Source: an uncultured Eggerthellaceae bacterium (GTDB taxonomy: Bacteria > Actinomycetota > Coriobacteriia > Coriobacteriales > Eggerthellaceae). Taken from it: a stretch of 64,000 bases of DNA. Below are positions 18,906 to 27,133 of the stretch, one piece after another. The notes beneath the pieces were generated by a model. It was not told the origin of the DNA, made no database searches, and saw nothing but the letters and a program-made list of their open reading frames with translations. Position 1 is the stretch's first letter. Each line of letters begins with the position of its first letter. The stretch covers positions 186,001 to 250,000 of the forward strand of contig CAKTUD010000001.1 in NCBI GenBank assembly GCA_934617425.1, written 5' to 3'. Position numbers and translations under genes: made by a program.

Positions 18906-19619
18906 CTACAGACCCAAGGCCTTCTTGAGCGCGGACACACGGCGGCGCGATACGGGGATCTTGTCCTCGACGCCATTCAGCGTAAGCAGGAGCGTACCGC
19001 CGGATACGGGTTCTACACCTTCGACCATGGCAAGGTTTACCAAATAGCCACGGTGCACACGGAAAAACCCGTGCCCATCGAGACGCTTCTCGAGCTGAGC
19101 TAAGCTGACCGTGGAGAAATAACGGTCGGTATCGGTTTGCAAATATGCATAATCATCGCGCGCCATAACAAAACGGATTTTGTCAATGGCGATGAGAATC
19201 TTCTTGCCACCCTTTTCCACGGGAATACGCTCGGAATGCTGCGCCTGGGCATGCAAAGCGACGTTTTCCTGCACACGAGCCACCGCTTGAGCCAAGCGAT
19301 CACTCTCGACGGGCTTCACCAAGTAGTCGATGGCATTCACCTTGAATGCATCAAGGGCGAACTCGCTGTAAGCGGTGACGAACACCACCGCCGGGGGATA
19401 GCGCAGATGCTGAAGGGCGTTTGCCAACTGCAAGCCGTTTGCCTCGGGCATGTTGATGTCGAGGAACATCACTTCGCACTGATATTCCTTGAGCTTCTCG
19501 ATAGCCTCGCGAACACTCGCAGCTTCGGCGACGACATCGACCGAGCCAAGCTCGTCAAGCAGGAATTTGAGTTCTGAACGGGCAGGAGCCTCGTCGTCGA
19601 CTATGATTGCTCTGAGCAC
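18906..19619 (-). CDS. LytTR-type response regulator (no adjacent kinase)
   Basis: A 237-residue regulator. The receiver domain has VDDEAPARSELKFLL, the phospho-acceptor Asp in VMFLDINMPE (about 53) and the Lys in IDYLVKPVES. The C-terminal LytTR domain (about 135-235) has KIRFVMARDDYAYLQT, FFRVHRGYLVNL and the terminal basic VSRRRVSALKKALG. LytTR regulators usually pair with a LytS-type kinase, absent on both sides. A CstA-family transporter, a frequent target of such regulators (BtsR, YpdB), lies 2.8 kb away on the same strand, past the dipeptidase gene and a tRNA gene on the other strand. Confidence 0.93.
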   Translation of the reverse strand: MLRAIIVDDEAPARSELKFLLDELGSVDVVAEAASVREAIEKLKEYQCEVMFLDINMPEANGLQLANALQHLRYPPAVVFVTAYSEFALDAFKVNAIDYLVKPVESDRLAQAVARVQENVALHAQAQHSERIPVEKGGKKILIAIDKIRFVMARDDYAYLQTDTDRYFSTVSLAQLEKRLDGHGFFRVHRGYLVNLAMVEGVEPVSGGTLLLTLNGVEDKIPVSRRRVSALKKALGL

Positions 19620-19813
19620 AGCGGACTCCTCTTTTCAAAAAACCGCAACTCGTCTTTCCGTGGTCGCAAAACACCAGCTACTGGGCATATGGCGACAAAT
19701 AGGGTCGGCAAAGCCAGGGCTGCCAACCGTTCTAACTTCCCGATTATAGAACATCTTGCGAATCTTCGCGATATCTCCGTTCCAGGGCATCGCATATCGC
19801 CCGGAAGCGGGCG

Positions 19814-21415
19814 CTACAAATCGACCCTCATGAGCGCATCCAGCGCGTGAACGTACACGCGGAAGGCACGTTTGAGCGACTCTTCGCCTATGCCCTCGTC
19901 GGGGCTATGCATGCCACCCACCCAATCGGGGGTCACCTCGCCTGGGACCTCGGGACCAAAGCTTACCGCATGATCGAACATACGCGCATACGTGCCGCCC
20001 TTCATGGTGAACGGCTTAGCATCTCTCCCGGTCACATGATTGAAGGCGGATATCAGCGCGCTTACAGCATCGCTTTCGGGGTTCATGAGGAACGGCTTTT
20101 TGTCGTGCGTTATGCGAAAATCTGCGTGGACGCTTTGCGCGTGCGATGCCAATTTGCTCTCTATTTCCTGCGCAGACGTCGTTGTCGGATAGCGGCAATC
20201 GAGCGTTTGCACGATACGGCCGTCTCTCATGCTCACCATGCCACCGACGGCAGTGAGATCGCCAAAATGCTGGTCGCGAGCATCGATGCCCACCGATTTG
20301 CCACTGGTATCGTTTAGCAAATCACCTTCCAGCTGCAAGAAGCTTTTCTCGGCAGGGGCGCAAAGGTCGACGGCAAGCAGGTAGTCGACTAAAAGAGCAA
20401 TTGCGTTTTTCCCGAGGTCGGGGGTCGATGCATGGGCACTTTTGCCCACGGCGTCGAGCAAAACGAAGCCGTCATCTTGCAGCGTCGCAAAGACCCCCGG
20501 CGCGACGTTGACGGATGCGCGTGTACCGCCGTTGGCGGCCGTGCTTCTATCGGCCGCGCACGCCTTGTTGCCGACATCTACGCCGCCGAGCCCAGGAACA
20601 GTTTCCCCAAAAACGGCAGACGATTTTTCTTCGGGAAGGCGCAGCAAAGCATGCGCCTCCCCGGGAACAGCATTCGTCGCCGCACCGCCCCATATCTTGA
20701 CGATTGCGCCTTCTCCATCAGTGGGTTTCGCCGATCCGCCAACGGGACCCGTCAGTTCACCTACGCAGCAACCCGATTCGCCGTAGCCCAAGGGGAACTC
20801 GGCATCGGGCGTGAACAGAAACGCAGGATCGTCGAAGCGCTCGCGATAATAAGCCACATCGGCCATGTTGGTTTCTTCGTTTGCCCCGAAAAGAAGTCTT
20901 ATGGTGTAACGCGGGCGCTTCCCTTGAGACGCAAGCTTCTCGTGCAAGAATTTTGCGGCATACATGGCGACAACCAACGGACCTTTATCGTCGCTTGTTC
21001 CACGACCGAGCAAATAGCCATCGCGGCGAGTGAGGGCATAGGGTTCGACCGTCCAGCCAGGTCCTGCAGGCACCACATCGACATGTCCAATCACGCCGAC
21101 TTGGGTTGCGGTTTCACCTGGATAATCAGCGTAGCCGATATATCCGTCAACATTGTGCGCATCGAAACCCATCTCACGCGCCATTTCCAGAACGCAGTCA
21201 AGAGCAGCTTTCGGACCTGGGCCAAACGGGACGCCGGGCGTTGCGGCGTCGGGCTCTTCGACGCTTGGGATCTTCACGAGAGATTCCAAGTTGCGCAGTA
21301 TGTTTTCCCAGTTTGCAGCGATGTATTCGTTTATTTCGGCATCGAGATCGGCAAGGCGTTCTTGCTCGATGACGGGGTCTGTTTCCTCGGAGACGGACTT
21401 TGCTTTTTCGACCAT
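19814..21415 (-). CDS. M20-family dipeptidase, PepV/Sapep-like
   Basis: Metal-dependent dipeptidase, 533 residues, of the PepV/Sapep branch of M20. Metal-site motifs are present: VGVIGHVDVVPAGPGW, LLGRGTSDDKGPLV (bridging Asp), LFGANEETNMADV (catalytic Glu-Glu) and FTPDAEFPLGYGE. The C-terminal TMKGGTYARMFDHAVSFGPE and GGMHSPDEGIGEESLK complete the site. A longer start exists at 21502, but its 29 extra residues are not family-like; the ATG at 21415 is used. A terminator-like hairpin lies in the upstream leader. It probably hydrolyses imported dipeptides, which fits the nearby CstA transporter. Confidence 0.93.
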   Translation of the reverse strand: MVEKAKSVSEETDPVIEQERLADLDAEINEYIAANWENILRNLESLVKIPSVEEPDAATPGVPFGPGPKAALDCVLEMAREMGFDAHNVDGYIGYADYPGETATQVGVIGHVDVVPAGPGWTVEPYALTRRDGYLLGRGTSDDKGPLVVAMYAAKFLHEKLASQGKRPRYTIRLLFGANEETNMADVAYYRERFDDPAFLFTPDAEFPLGYGESGCCVGELTGPVGGSAKPTDGEGAIVKIWGGAATNAVPGEAHALLRLPEEKSSAVFGETVPGLGGVDVGNKACAADRSTAANGGTRASVNVAPGVFATLQDDGFVLLDAVGKSAHASTPDLGKNAIALLVDYLLAVDLCAPAEKSFLQLEGDLLNDTSGKSVGIDARDQHFGDLTAVGGMVSMRDGRIVQTLDCRYPTTTSAQEIESKLASHAQSVHADFRITHDKKPFLMNPESDAVSALISAFNHVTGRDAKPFTMKGGTYARMFDHAVSFGPEVPGEVTPDWVGGMHSPDEGIGEESLKRAFRVYVHALDALMRVDL

Positions 21416-21562
21416 GATATAAAACCGCTCTTTCTCGCCATATGATTTGAATGCGTGGAACAAGACCGCGACATACGGCGCATCTTTCCACGCACAACGC
21501 ATGTTTCAACTTGTCGTCAATCGTAGCATGCTCGCGAGAGAAAAAACCTACGCTAAAACATC

Positions 21563-21593
21563 AAAAGCTCCCCCTCGACGCAAGGGGGAGCTT
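21563..21593 (-). terminator. Minus-strand terminator-like hairpin upstream of the dipeptidase gene
   Basis: A 10-bp stem (AAGCTCCCCC / GGGGGAGCTT) is followed on the minus strand by TTTTGATGTTTT. No gene upstream on that strand obviously needs it. It may insulate the dipeptidase from antisense transcription through the tRNA gene, or act as an attenuator in the dipeptidase leader. Confidence 0.55.
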
Positions 21594-21603
21594 CCGCTAT
21601 AAT
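21575..21603 (+). promoter_or_regulatory. Predicted promoter of tRNA-Leu(CAA)
   Basis: TCGACG at 21575-21580 and a perfect TATAAT at 21598-21603 are 17 bases apart, and the tRNA begins 10 bases further on. The -35 element falls in the loop of the minus-strand hairpin. Confidence 0.6.
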
Positions 21604-21613
21604 CTATCTCTGC

Positions 21614-21697
21614 GCCCGAGTGGCGGAATGGCAGACGCGGTGGTCTCAAAAACCATTGTCTAACGACGTGCGAGTTCGACTCTCGCCTCGGGCACCA
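21614..21697 (+). tRNA. tRNA-Leu, anticodon CAA
   Basis: Acceptor arms GCCCGAG and CTCGGGC pair fully and CCA is encoded. The anticodon stem GTGGT/ACCAT encloses the loop CTCAAAA, giving anticodon CAA (reads UUG). A long variable arm marks it as a class II tRNA and GTTCGAC is the T loop. Protein-coding frames across it are spurious. Confidence 0.95.
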
Positions 21698-21708
21698 TTT
21701 CGAAACGA

Positions 21709-21738
21709 AACGACCTTCAAAAGGAGGTCGTTTTTTGT
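21709..21738 (+). terminator. Terminator of tRNA-Leu(CAA)
   Basis: An 8-bp stem AACGACCT / AGGTCGTT is followed directly by TTTTG, 11 bases after the tRNA end. Confidence 0.85.
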
Positions 21739-22314
21739 TGTGCAAAACGCCGGGTGTAGTCGGAAAAGTGGGGATATGGGCAGAAAAGTGTGTCCGGGAC
21801 CGTTTGTTGTCGTACGACCACGGGCGTCTAAATAAATCTCGCTCCCACGCCACCGCAGCACTCCACCCATCCACGGCGAAATTGAGCAACGAGCCCTCAC
21901 AGAAGTATGTGAGCCGGACAAAAAAGTTCTGCTTTGACACAAAGCTCATGCCGGTTTCGCGTTGCTTCGCTCGCGGTTGATTTCTGACCTGCTGATTCTT
22001 GAATCATTCGACCTCTGCCGCTCCTCCTCATCAAAACGCTGGTCTATTTCGTGTCAAATTGTCGCCTTTTTGTCCACGTCGTCAAAAGCATGCGCCCAAA
22101 AGAGAGGCCGTCATGTCGATAACCCCCGATCCCCTCTTGAAGAGGAGAATCGGCCGCGAATAGACGCGCCCGCCTCGCAAAGCGGCCATAAACAGATACA
22201 CCTGTCTCGCAAAAACGGCTGCGGGCATCGTAGATGCAAGCCACGACGTTTCCCGAGCCCGAAACCACGGACGCAAACGCTGCTTGTGGACACCAAAGAG
22301 TACGCCAGAAATGC
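21739..22314. other. Intergenic region with no convincing gene
   Basis: About 575 bases lie between the tRNA terminator and the cstA terminator. Open frames occur on both strands, but none has a ribosome site or recognisable protein. Those spanning the tRNA are artefacts. No known structured RNA was recognised by eye. A small RNA cannot be excluded. Confidence 0.5.
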
Positions 22315-22347
22315 AAAAAGGGCGCACAGGACAAACCCGCGCGCCCT
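22315..22347 (-). terminator. Terminator of cstA
   Basis: On the minus strand AGGGCGC and GCGCCCT enclose a GC-rich loop and are followed by TTTTTGC. A further hairpin without a T run (ACCAACCAA / TTGGTTGGT, 22350-22376) lies between it and the cstA stop. Confidence 0.8.
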
Positions 22348-22409
22348 CCACCAACCAACGAGCCTGTTTGGTTGGTGAAACCTGTTGACAAGCAGCGACC
22401 GAACAGCGC

Positions 22410-24185
22410 TTAGGCAGCAGCCTTCTTCTTGCCGCCGAAGATCACCTTGACGGCCTTGACCGCAAGGACGATGGCCAAAACAAGCAGCGCCACACCCAAA
22501 ACGAACTGCAGCACATTACCCAAGTTCACCGCACCGCCAAGAAGCGCCGTGAACTTAGCCTGAATGGTCATGCACAAGGACGTGCAGGTGACAGCCATCA
22601 TGAAGACCATAGGCACATAGAACATCTTGTTGTTGCGACCCGCATTTCCAAGCCAAGCGCAAATGGCCAGCAGGGCAAGCGCGGCAAGTAGCTGATTAGC
22701 TGCACCGAACAGCGGCCAAATGAGCGTGTATCCGGAAAGACCCAGCGCCACGCCGACGACAACCGTGATACCCGTGGCAACCCACTGGTTAGCGAAAACC
22801 TTGTGAGCGCCAGTAAGCTCATCGATGGTCTTGCCCTTGGGGGTCCACAGCTCTTGGAACATATAACGAGCAAGACGCGTTGCCGTATCCAGCGAGGTGA
22901 GGCAGAAAACGGAGATAGCCAAGATCAGCAGTGAATAAACAACGTTCTCAGCACCAGCAAGGCCCGGGATGCAAGCCATCATGCTCGAAAGACCCTGAGC
23001 AAAAACCTGCGTCGGCGAAGCAAAACCGCCCGAGGTGTACTTGGCCCACACGAAACCGACGGCGCACAGCGAGATAACAGCCAAAAGGCTCTCGATCAGC
23101 ATGCCGCCATATGCGATAGGCTGGGCCTGGCCTTCCTTGTCAATCTGCTTGGAGGTAGTACCCGAAGCAACCAAGCTATGGAAGCCGGAAATGGCGCCGC
23201 ATGCAATGGTAACGAACAGCACAGGGAAGATGAAGCCGCCCTGCGCCGCCTTGTTCACGACGGCCTTGCCTGCTTCGTCCAAGATAGCCGCACCGGTAGA
23301 CGCATCGTAAGCCTGATTGGTTGCAACCAAGCCCGTGAAAGCGGGGATTTGCAAATCGCCAACGGCACCGATAACGCCGGAACCGATGATGGCAAACGCG
23401 GCGAGGGCGATCATGCCGTAAAGCAAGTAGCTCGACAGGTAATCGCGCGGCTGCAAAAGAATCCAAACCGGAGCAACCGACGCGACGAAGATGTAGATGC
23501 CCAAGATGATCATCCACGTGTTGTAGTCGAGCTGCAGCGGATGGAAGTTGAAGCCGATGGCAACGACAACCACGATTACCACCAGCGCCATGCCGATGTT
23601 CAGCGCAGCAGGCAGCTTGCGCCCACGCGTCAGCAAACCCCAGATGATGGCAGCGACGATGAACAGCAACGAGATCGAAGCGGTCTGCTCGTTGGCGACA
23701 CTCGGCTTAGCAGCCGTGGAGGCAAACGTGTTCGCAACAATCGAAGCGAACGCGGCCACGACCAAGATAAGCGTAAGGTACGCGAAGATGCAGAAGAGCT
23801 TCTTCGCGGAATCGTCGATGTTCTCCTCCACGATGGAAGCCAGCGTGTGACCCTTGTGGCGAAGCGACGCGAACAGCGCACCGAAGTCGTGCATAGCGCC
23901 AAAGAAAATGCCGCCGATGAGAACCCACAGCACAACGGGCACCCAACCGAAAACAGCCGCCTGAATAGGACCGTTGATAGGACCAGCGCCGGCGATGGAC
24001 GAAAAATGATGCCCCAAAACGACATAAGGCGGCGCGGGAACGTAATCGACGCCGTCCTCCATCTCATGAGCAGGGGTTGGGCGATTCGGATCGACGCCCC
24101 ATTGCTTTGCAAGCCATCCGCCGTAGAAGATATATCCGCAAACGAGGATAGCGGCGCAAACGATCAGCAAGATCATTGCGTTCAT
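22410..24185 (-). CDS. cstA: CstA-family peptide/pyruvate transporter
   Basis: Integral membrane transporter of 591 residues, about 16 helices, of the carbon starvation CstA/BtsT family. Diagnostic segments are EMEDGVDYVPAPPYVVLGHHFSSIAGAGPI (about 41-70), GWVPVVLWVLIGGIFFGAMHDFG and GFHSLVASGTTSKQ. A lysine-rich tail ends the protein. Members carry pyruvate or peptides; the substrate here is not settled by sequence. AAGGAAATC precedes the start. It follows an unknown gene by 23 bases, forming a two-gene operon, and a LytTR regulator lies nearby. Confidence 0.95.
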   Translation of the reverse strand: MNAMILLIVCAAILVCGYIFYGGWLAKQWGVDPNRPTPAHEMEDGVDYVPAPPYVVLGHHFSSIAGAGPINGPIQAAVFGWVPVVLWVLIGGIFFGAMHDFGALFASLRHKGHTLASIVEENIDDSAKKLFCIFAYLTLILVVAAFASIVANTFASTAAKPSVANEQTASISLLFIVAAIIWGLLTRGRKLPAALNIGMALVVIVVVVAIGFNFHPLQLDYNTWMIILGIYIFVASVAPVWILLQPRDYLSSYLLYGMIALAAFAIIGSGVIGAVGDLQIPAFTGLVATNQAYDASTGAAILDEAGKAVVNKAAQGGFIFPVLFVTIACGAISGFHSLVASGTTSKQIDKEGQAQPIAYGGMLIESLLAVISLCAVGFVWAKYTSGGFASPTQVFAQGLSSMMACIPGLAGAENVVYSLLILAISVFCLTSLDTATRLARYMFQELWTPKGKTIDELTGAHKVFANQWVATGITVVVGVALGLSGYTLIWPLFGAANQLLAALALLAICAWLGNAGRNNKMFYVPMVFMMAVTCTSLCMTIQAKFTALLGGAVNLGNVLQFVLGVALLVLAIVLAVKAVKVIFGGKKKAAA

Positions 24186-24208
24186 GGTACTGATTTCCTT
24201 CCTAAAAC

Positions 24209-24781
24209 CTACTTTTTCACGTCAGGGGCTTCATCCACGACAAGATTCGCCTCAAGCGAGGCACGCATGTCTTTGCCCATGGCGTTAGTGACGACCTTCA
24301 TGCGAGCAAGGTCAACCACAGCTAGGCGTAAATCAGCCCAGCCGTTTATGCCTAGCTTGAAGTTTTTGCGGAAGCGTGTTTTTCGAACCGTCTTCAGCAC
24401 CAAGCCGTCAATGCCATCGGCAACGATGACCAATGACAAGAAACTTTGCATATGATCGGGTTCGCTTGGATCGACTTTCTCGATCGCCTTCGTCTCCATA
24501 AACGAGACGAGCTCGCTCAACGTGGCTTCATCGAGTCTGTCAACCTCAACGAAGAAGATGTACTCGTGGGAGGCAACCCCCCAAAGCTTTGCGCGCTTGA
24601 CCAAAACGTATTGCTCGCCCATCGTATGGAACTCGGCATAACCGGGAAATACGCGACCTGCGAATTCGTAGTCGCGATACACGTCGTACCAAGTTTCATG
24701 CGCGGCAAGCAAACGATTGAGCACGACATCTTTCGTCAAAGACAACGCCGCCCCATCCCTCTTTTGCATGAATGTCGCCAA
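24209..24781 (-). CDS. Conserved-looking protein of unknown function upstream of cstA
   Basis: 190 residues if it starts at TTG 24781, or 186 from the ATG at 24769; neither has a strong ribosome site. It is soluble and alpha/beta in character, with aromatic-rich HETWYDVYRDYEFAGRVFPG near the N-terminus, HEYIFFVEVDRLDE in the middle and FRKNFKLGINGWADLRLAVVD towards the end. No membrane helix, signal peptide or known motif was recognised. Coupling to cstA (23-base gap) suggests a role in regulating or assisting the transporter, which is inference only. Confidence 0.75.
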   Translation of the reverse strand: MATFMQKRDGAALSLTKDVVLNRLLAAHETWYDVYRDYEFAGRVFPGYAEFHTMGEQYVLVKRAKLWGVASHEYIFFVEVDRLDEATLSELVSFMETKAIEKVDPSEPDHMQSFLSLVIVADGIDGLVLKTVRKTRFRKNFKLGINGWADLRLAVVDLARMKVVTNAMGKDMRASLEANLVVDEAPDVKK

Positions 24782-25182
24782 TGCGATCCGAGGCTTCGAA
24801 GGCTAAAACCATCGCCCATGTTGCGAGAATTTCTCGGTCTAAAATTCCCGTAGCATGGCGAGCGCACGCTTTTTGGCTTATGCGCTTTGCTTTTTCCAAC
24901 GGCGTCAACGTAACGAAACGGTTACGGATCCACATTGAGCTATTCAGTTTACAACTTTTTCGAATCTGTGGATAATTTCCGATTCAACTCACATGAAACA
25001 TCGGCATGCGGCGCAATCACCCACCCATTCGGATGAGAAACGCGACCGCTCACCCAAAGGATGCAGAGCCGAAATCGATCAGAGCAAGCTCCGTATGCCG
25101 CGAAACACAGGCAGCAAACGATTCGGACAGACACGCATCCCGCCCTATAAGCCCATCCGCTATGAGGCTTTCCCACGCATGC
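24782..25182. other. Intergenic region with one perfect DnaA-box match
   Basis: About 400 bases upstream of the cstA operon and downstream of the aldolase terminator. No supported gene. TTATCCACA on the minus strand at 24967-24975 matches the DnaA-box consensus, but it stands alone and there is no AT-rich unwinding region or dnaA/dnaN neighbour, so this is not an origin. The cstA-operon promoter must lie here; no element could be fixed. Confidence 0.5.
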
Positions 25183-25208
25183 AAAAGGCCGTCCCGAGAG
25201 ACGGCCTT
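25183..25208 (-). terminator. Terminator of the aldolase gene
   Basis: On the minus strand AAGGCCGTC and GACGGCCTT pair around a 6-base loop and lead into TTGC with a short T run. It lies about 60 bases after the aldolase stop. Confidence 0.8.
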
Positions 25209-25267
25209 AAATGAGAGAGAACCTTGTTGAAACGCGCGACAATAGCGAACACGTCACGATGATTCTA

Positions 25268-26206
25268 CTACAACGCAAAGTCTTTCTCGCCATTGAATAC
25301 GGCTTCGGCATCTTCGACGCTGTAATCGGCCAAAGTGATGGAGCTGATTGCCTTGGTCAGGCGAACGGCTTCATCGAGCGAACGCATATGGATGTTGCGA
25401 CCCGTAGCATTGCCGCACGCGCCGCCGATATGGATTTGATCATGCAAGCTAGTAAGAAACTCATGCGCATCGGCTTTAGAACCGCCCGCGCAAACAAGCC
25501 CGGTACGACCTGCAGCACGCGAAGCGATTGCCAAGCCCTCGGCAGAGGTCTGGCCCTCAACGGCCTTGGGGGGATTCACCTTGACGAAATCAGCGCCCAA
25601 GCAAAGAGCAACGCCCGCCGCGCCAGCAATGAGCTCAGGGGCCTTCTCGTCGGCGACAGCAGCACCGCGGGGGTAAATCCACAGCACAACCAGCAAGCCT
25701 TCTGCATGGGCCTCGGCGATAAGCTGGCCAGCTTCGGCCATCATGGTGGACTCGTATTCGCTGCCAAGATAGATGGTGTAGCCCAGACCCACGATGTTCA
25801 CGCCGTTTTCGCGCATAGCCAAAACAGCCTCAAGATCGTGCAGCTGCGGCGAATACGGATCACTTTGAGCGGTCTTAACCAAATTGGTCTTCGAATTCAT
25901 CTTGATCAGATAGTTGATTTCCGGATGATCGGCGCCATAAAGGGCAACGAGACCGCGTTGAGCAGCCATGACGCCAATGGTGCCCTGCTCGGCGATATCG
26001 AAAAGATGCTGCGGGTCGCTATCGGAGATATCGATGCCCTCGCCATAGAAGTCTTTATTCAGATGCTCGACCTTTTGGTCGCAAGCAAAAAGCATCAGGC
26101 GACCCGTGCCACGCGTTGCCTTCAGGTAGTTCTCGACATACACATCACGCATTTCCGGCGAAACGTCTACCGGCACCTTTACCTGGTCGCGAGTGATGGT
26201 TGGCAT
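25268..26206 (-). CDS. Class I fructose-bisphosphate aldolase (DhnA/archaeal type)
   Basis: A 312-residue (beta-alpha)8 Schiff-base aldolase of the DeoC/LacD superfamily. RLMLFACDQKVEHLNKDF near the N-terminus, YTIYLGSEYESTMMAEAGQL, the catalytic-lysine strand LGADFVKVNPPKA (about 215-227) and VCAGGSKAD (phosphate binding) fit the family. The start at 26206 has an ideal GAGGAGG site; an in-frame start 5 codons earlier overlaps that site and is rejected. It probably supplies fructose 1,6-bisphosphate in gluconeogenesis together with pgi, which is inference. Confidence 0.9.
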   Translation of the reverse strand: MPTITRDQVKVPVDVSPEMRDVYVENYLKATRGTGRLMLFACDQKVEHLNKDFYGEGIDISDSDPQHLFDIAEQGTIGVMAAQRGLVALYGADHPEINYLIKMNSKTNLVKTAQSDPYSPQLHDLEAVLAMRENGVNIVGLGYTIYLGSEYESTMMAEAGQLIAEAHAEGLLVVLWIYPRGAAVADEKAPELIAGAAGVALCLGADFVKVNPPKAVEGQTSAEGLAIASRAAGRTGLVCAGGSKADAHEFLTSLHDQIHIGGACGNATGRNIHMRSLDEAVRLTKAISSITLADYSVEDAEAVFNGEKDFAL

Positions 26207-26329
26207 ATCTTTCCTCCTCATTAGAGTGAATAAGCGCCTTGCGTGCGCAAAGCCATTCTTAATTGTATCGGATTTCGCTTGTCGGTAGTTGCCTCAACCG
26301 ACTCGCAGCGTCGCTGCAACGGCAAACGG

Positions 26330-26926
26330 TCAGAACCATTCCTTCCGTCCCCGAACATAAATTTCGTCGAATTCTTGCTGGCTTTTCACCAAATAAATAA
26401 TGCCCTCGATAAACGCGATGACCTCCATCACGAGAGCCGCCAAACCGAACGTGAACAAACTGCCCAGCACCGTGACGGCCAACATGATGAATCCCGCCTG
26501 GTTGTAGCCCAGATAAAATTTATGCACCCCCAAAGGCCCCAAGAAAATCGCCAACAAAGCGGCAGCTATATGATCCTTGGAGACAAGGGGCTGGCTATAT
26601 TGATTGTAGGGCTGACCATAAGGTTGGGAGTATCGGCCGGGCTGCCCAGGCTGCCCCGGTTGGCCAGGCTGAGCGTATTGCGACTGCGCCTGCCCATATG
26701 GGGATTGTCCCTGGCCGAAAGGTTGCTGAGCGCTCGACTGATTTTGGGCATCTTGCTCAGCCGAAGCGGATTGAGACTGGGACTGCCCCGTCCCTTGTTG
26801 CGGACTCTGTTGCGCAGCCTGCTGTGCACTATAAGCCGATGACGGACAAGGCGGACGATACATGCCCTGCCAATAGTCATCTTGGGTCTGAGTATATGAG
26901 CTTCCGGTATCCTGCTGAAACGTCAT
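26330..26926 (-). CDS. TM2-domain protein with Gln/Pro-rich N-terminus
   Basis: 198 residues. The first 110 are low complexity, dominated by Gln, Ser, Pro, Gly and Tyr, with repeated GQSQ and PGQ units. The TM2 domain follows (about 117-185): IAAALLAIFLGPLGVHKFYLGYNQAGF and a second hydrophobic hairpin. A short basic tail ends the chain. GGAGGGG precedes the start. TM2 proteins are small envelope proteins of poorly defined role, and the disordered tail would face one side of the membrane. Confidence 0.88.
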   Translation of the reverse strand: MTFQQDTGSSYTQTQDDYWQGMYRPPCPSSAYSAQQAAQQSPQQGTGQSQSQSASAEQDAQNQSSAQQPFGQGQSPYGQAQSQYAQPGQPGQPGQPGRYSQPYGQPYNQYSQPLVSKDHIAAALLAIFLGPLGVHKFYLGYNQAGFIMLAVTVLGSLFTFGLAALVMEVIAFIEGIIYLVKSQQEFDEIYVRGRKEWF

Positions 26927-27133
26927 CGCAACCCCTCCGTATCACGCTATGGACATAATACCCAGATATCAGGAGATGACGCTTTTCTGAAATCGTTCTG
27001 TTGCTCAGCATCCGCGTGGAAGCCCCACACGAAACGCCGACGTCCTGCGGATGTCGGCGCGGCGGCGCGCGAAAGACGCCAAGTTGCATAGTGCTCCAGC
27101 ACATCGCGAGGAGCGCCGCTTTCGCTCAAGCGA

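Noticed and set aside
21620..21835. Plus-strand frame of 71 codons starting in the tRNA
   Set aside because: It reads through the tRNA and its terminator, so it cannot be a real protein gene.
21548..21949. Minus-strand frame of 133 codons over tRNA-Leu(CAA)
   Set aside because: It includes the antisense of a tRNA gene, a well-known artefact. It has no ribosome site or family resemblance outside that stretch.
22350..22376. Hairpin ACCAACCAA / TTGGTTGGT as the cstA terminator
   Set aside because: No T run follows on the minus strand. The adjacent hairpin at 22315-22347 with TTTTT is the better terminator.
24967..24975. Replication origin suggested by a perfect DnaA box
   Set aside because: A single box, no cluster, no AT-rich unwinding region and no dnaA/dnaN/gyrB neighbours.
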